Assembly (NCBI GenBank): GCA_004794785.1
Contig: SJOL01009447.1
Location: 153,501 to 217,500, forward strand
Reading direction: 5' to 3'
Origin: Opisthorchis felineus
Lineage: Eukaryota > Platyhelminthes > Trematoda > Opisthorchiida > Opisthorchiidae
Length of the DNA stretch: 64,000 nucleotides
The notes beneath the pieces are model-generated. The model made no database searches, had not been told where the DNA came from, and saw nothing but the letters and a program-made list of their open reading frames with translations. The translations under genes were made by a program, and so were the position numbers. This document shows positions 61,676-64,000 of the stretch, piece after piece; within the stretch, counting starts at the first letter, position 1; each line of letters opens with the position of its first letter.

Positions 61676-64000
61676 AGCTTGGCATTACAGACAGGATGAA
61701 GCCTCTATTGAACTGAAATACATCAAAGATAACAATATGGGCACTGAAAGGTGCAGAAGCTACCGATTCGACTGCGTTTCGGAAAATTTTCAATGACTGT
61801 ATATGGCGTGTTTTCTGCGACTTGGAAAAAATTATCACTTAAGTTAAGTCCCTTTATTTTGAAAAAAAATGTCTGCCATTTTATTGTCTCACAAATCCCT
61901 GTCTCCAGCAAATGGAAACATGAACACTTTAGACACTATGCCAATTCAGGATGGTCAGTTAACTGTCAGTCTAAATCAAGACCGGAATGTTTTGAGTGAT
62001 AACTACTGTGATTCGATCTGAAGGGAGTGATCAGTAAGAAGCATCTGATGACAACACAGCCTACATATATCATACGACACGACTCCTGGTGTTAATAAGC
62101 CGGGTTGAGTACTCGGATAAAATAAATGACCGTTTGCATAAAAAGCCACAAGAACAAAATTTTATACAACATTACCTTTAGGGGGGAATAGAATTTGTGA
62201 ACAATGGTGCTGGTGGTTTTATACCTTTATCCGATGGGGAACTCGAACGGGTTGTCATATGAACGCTTTTCGACGGATACCTTATGTCGCTTTAGACTGC
62301 AGAACATGATACTTGCAAGGATCTGGCAGCGCACCTAAGACATTTTAAATTAACAACTATTTTCGAGACCTTTGCGTTTTAACTTGGCAAATTTTGGACC
62401 AAAAACTGGTAATCATTGCGCAGTCGAGTCTTCTAAACCAAAATCCCATAGAAACGTCCGGGGGATACCTCTTTCTTGTGAGGTTATGAAGTGTTTCCCT
62501 CTTGAGTGTTTCCTCCATTTACAAGCCGGGCTGGATTCCCGGCGAACACCGCCAGAACGTATTCATTAAAATTTTGCTTCCAAATGAATTCACTTCACTG
62601 GTACGTTAGTAAATTTCCTCCCCTTCAGGACGATCCATAAGTAATTATCGATTTAGAATTACCAGAGAAAGACTGTGAATATTCTGAGGTGTTGAACTGG
62701 AAATGAATCGGCTTCCGAAATTTTAGAAGGTTGTGTTGACTGGCCTAGAACCGGGTAGTCTCATTTCCGAGTTAAAGTAGACGGCCGTGAGTCATGATCT
62801 ACACCATACACGTGTAGAATCTAGGTGGGTGGGTGCGGCTGACAAGCTCTGACATGCGGAACAAGTAAGCGTTTGAATGAAAGCCTGTCTATCACCATGG
62901 TGATTGGACGTAAACTGGGAGGTTGCAATTTCTATGCGCCGTCCACTAGATCAACCACAGAGGCAGAAGTACGGTGTACAACTTGATTTATTCATAACGA
63001 GTTAATGCTTCTTCATTCACATGTCTGCATTCCAATGTTTTCGACAAAAACTGACGTATGGAAATCACATTCTCCGTGGCTTGTACGAGTGGTTTTACAC
63101 GGAATGCAGCGTGGAATCTGTAATGCGCGGTCCAAAAGCTTCACTGAGGTTATTTCCTACTGTAGGTCCAGACAGTTGAAACACACTCCAGTATACTGAT
63201 GGCAAAGAAGTGGCTTAATTCTGCTCTTCTCTACGGATTATAGACTCTGAGAGAAGCCGTATTTTGATGCTATTAGGAACAAAACGTTTTATTTGTTTGC
63301 TTTACAAAGGTGATGAATCACATTTTGAATCAGGACGAACTGAAGATGCTCATGATTAGGTGAAAGACACGCTGGTAAATAAATAAGTAACATTCTTGTA
63401 AATCTGTGTTACAACTTTTTTCAAATTATCTACGGTCTCGTATTGCACATGATTTGCAAACCTTAGCAGAAGTAGGATCTGAAAGGTCTATGTGAGATAT
63501 ACTGCCTTTTTTGTGACTTACTTAAAATACATTTTTTAACTAAGGCACCATATCTAGTATCTTCAGCTTCCGGTCAAATGTCAACGATTGGAAAGTCATT
63601 CAGATCACCACATTTTCTCTGATATATGAGAATGCCTTCTATGGATGCTTCTATGGAGTTTTCTGTTCCCGGTAGGAGTGTTCATCGTTTAGTAGTCCAT
63701 GCATACCAAAGCACTGTCTGTAAGTCTCCTCAGTTTGGCTCCCGGGGTTCCTTGGTCCTGCTAGCCGGAAATTCAAAGCTTACTCTAGCTCATGCTGTAT
63801 ACTTTCGCGAATGTTTTGTTGTCCAAATTTTCACGGAACGAGACAAGTATTTGTTTGTATTCTAATCCCACGGAAATCGCCCCTCGAAACTGCATCTTCT
63901 GAAGGCTGTCTAGACAAACAACACCATATCACAATTCAAAGATTTATAAGTAAATAACACATGTTAGGGTAATCATATGCCAAATTTGGCTCATCTATTT
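61676..64000. other. No gene recognised
   Basis: Open frames of 62-82 codons occur on the plus strand. The GCCGGGCTGGATTCCCGGCG at about 62525-62544 resembles a tRNA T-arm and may be another SINE remnant, but no flanking blocks confirm it. An AATAAA lies near 62117. Confidence 0.45.

Noticed and set aside
62515..62560. T-arm-like GCCGGGCTGGATTCCCGGCG, checked as a tRNA gene
   Set aside because: No acceptor stem, D-arm or anticodon arm can be placed upstream.
1..64000. CRISPR arrays, operons, toxin-antitoxin or phage-like modules
   Set aside because: No regularly spaced repeats, no tightly packed long open frames and no ribosome-binding sites; the sequence is eukaryotic in character.

Overview
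This window looks like nuclear DNA from a metazoan with long introns and sparse genes, most likely a trematode of the liver-fluke type (Opisthorchis/Clonorchis). It is AT-rich. No open frame is longer than about 137 codons, and there are no operons or prokaryotic ribosome-binding sites. AATAAA signals occur, as do strings of short open segments bounded by AG and GT. The organism call rests mainly on interspersed repeats. Two copies of a tRNA-like SINE (about 41.3 and 53.3-53.5 kb) read, in one frame, as the 'QPGS...ARHRK' peptide that I recall as common in spurious predicted proteins of opisthorchiid flukes. That link is from memory and was not searched.

The best-supported content is repetitive. 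There are about ten degraded SINE copies in at least three related tRNA-like families: 24.05-24.19 (minus), 24.75-24.89, 32.0, 36.27-36.39, 36.7-36.9 (minus), 41.3, 41.7, 45.4, 53.3-53.5, 56.9 and 61.5-61.7 kb. One clear relic of a Penelope-like retroelement lies at 28.03-28.5 kb and covers the end of the linker and the GIY-YIG-type endonuclease region; a stop and a frameshift break it. Small simple repeats, a G-quadruplex-type tract, a perfect 13-bp inverted repeat and one nested hairpin region (23.87-23.95 kb) make up the rest.

Protein-coding content is uncertain. Reading splice signals and codon phase by eye, I propose several candidate exon sets. They are: 37.11-37.72 kb (plus; a start exon and a 99-codon terminal exon in matching phase); 60.34-61.48 kb (plus; two exons in matching phase with near-consensus splice sites); 57.71-58.72 kb (plus; ends 82 bases before AATAAA); 54.28-54.81 kb (plus; stop overlaps AATAAA); a strong internal exon at 47.30-47.45 kb (plus); a run of minus-strand exons between 19.5 and 12.2 kb; and a possible membrane-protein terminal exon at the left edge (18-318). 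I recognise none of these proteins. In 64 kb on both strands some such combinations are expected by chance, so they are leads rather than genes.

The remainder, including the long stretches 4.8-12.2, 28.5-36.2, 37.7-41.3 and 61.7-64.0 kb, shows nothing I can name and is probably intron or intergenic DNA. I found no CRISPR array, rRNA, intact tRNA, operon or novel defence-like system.
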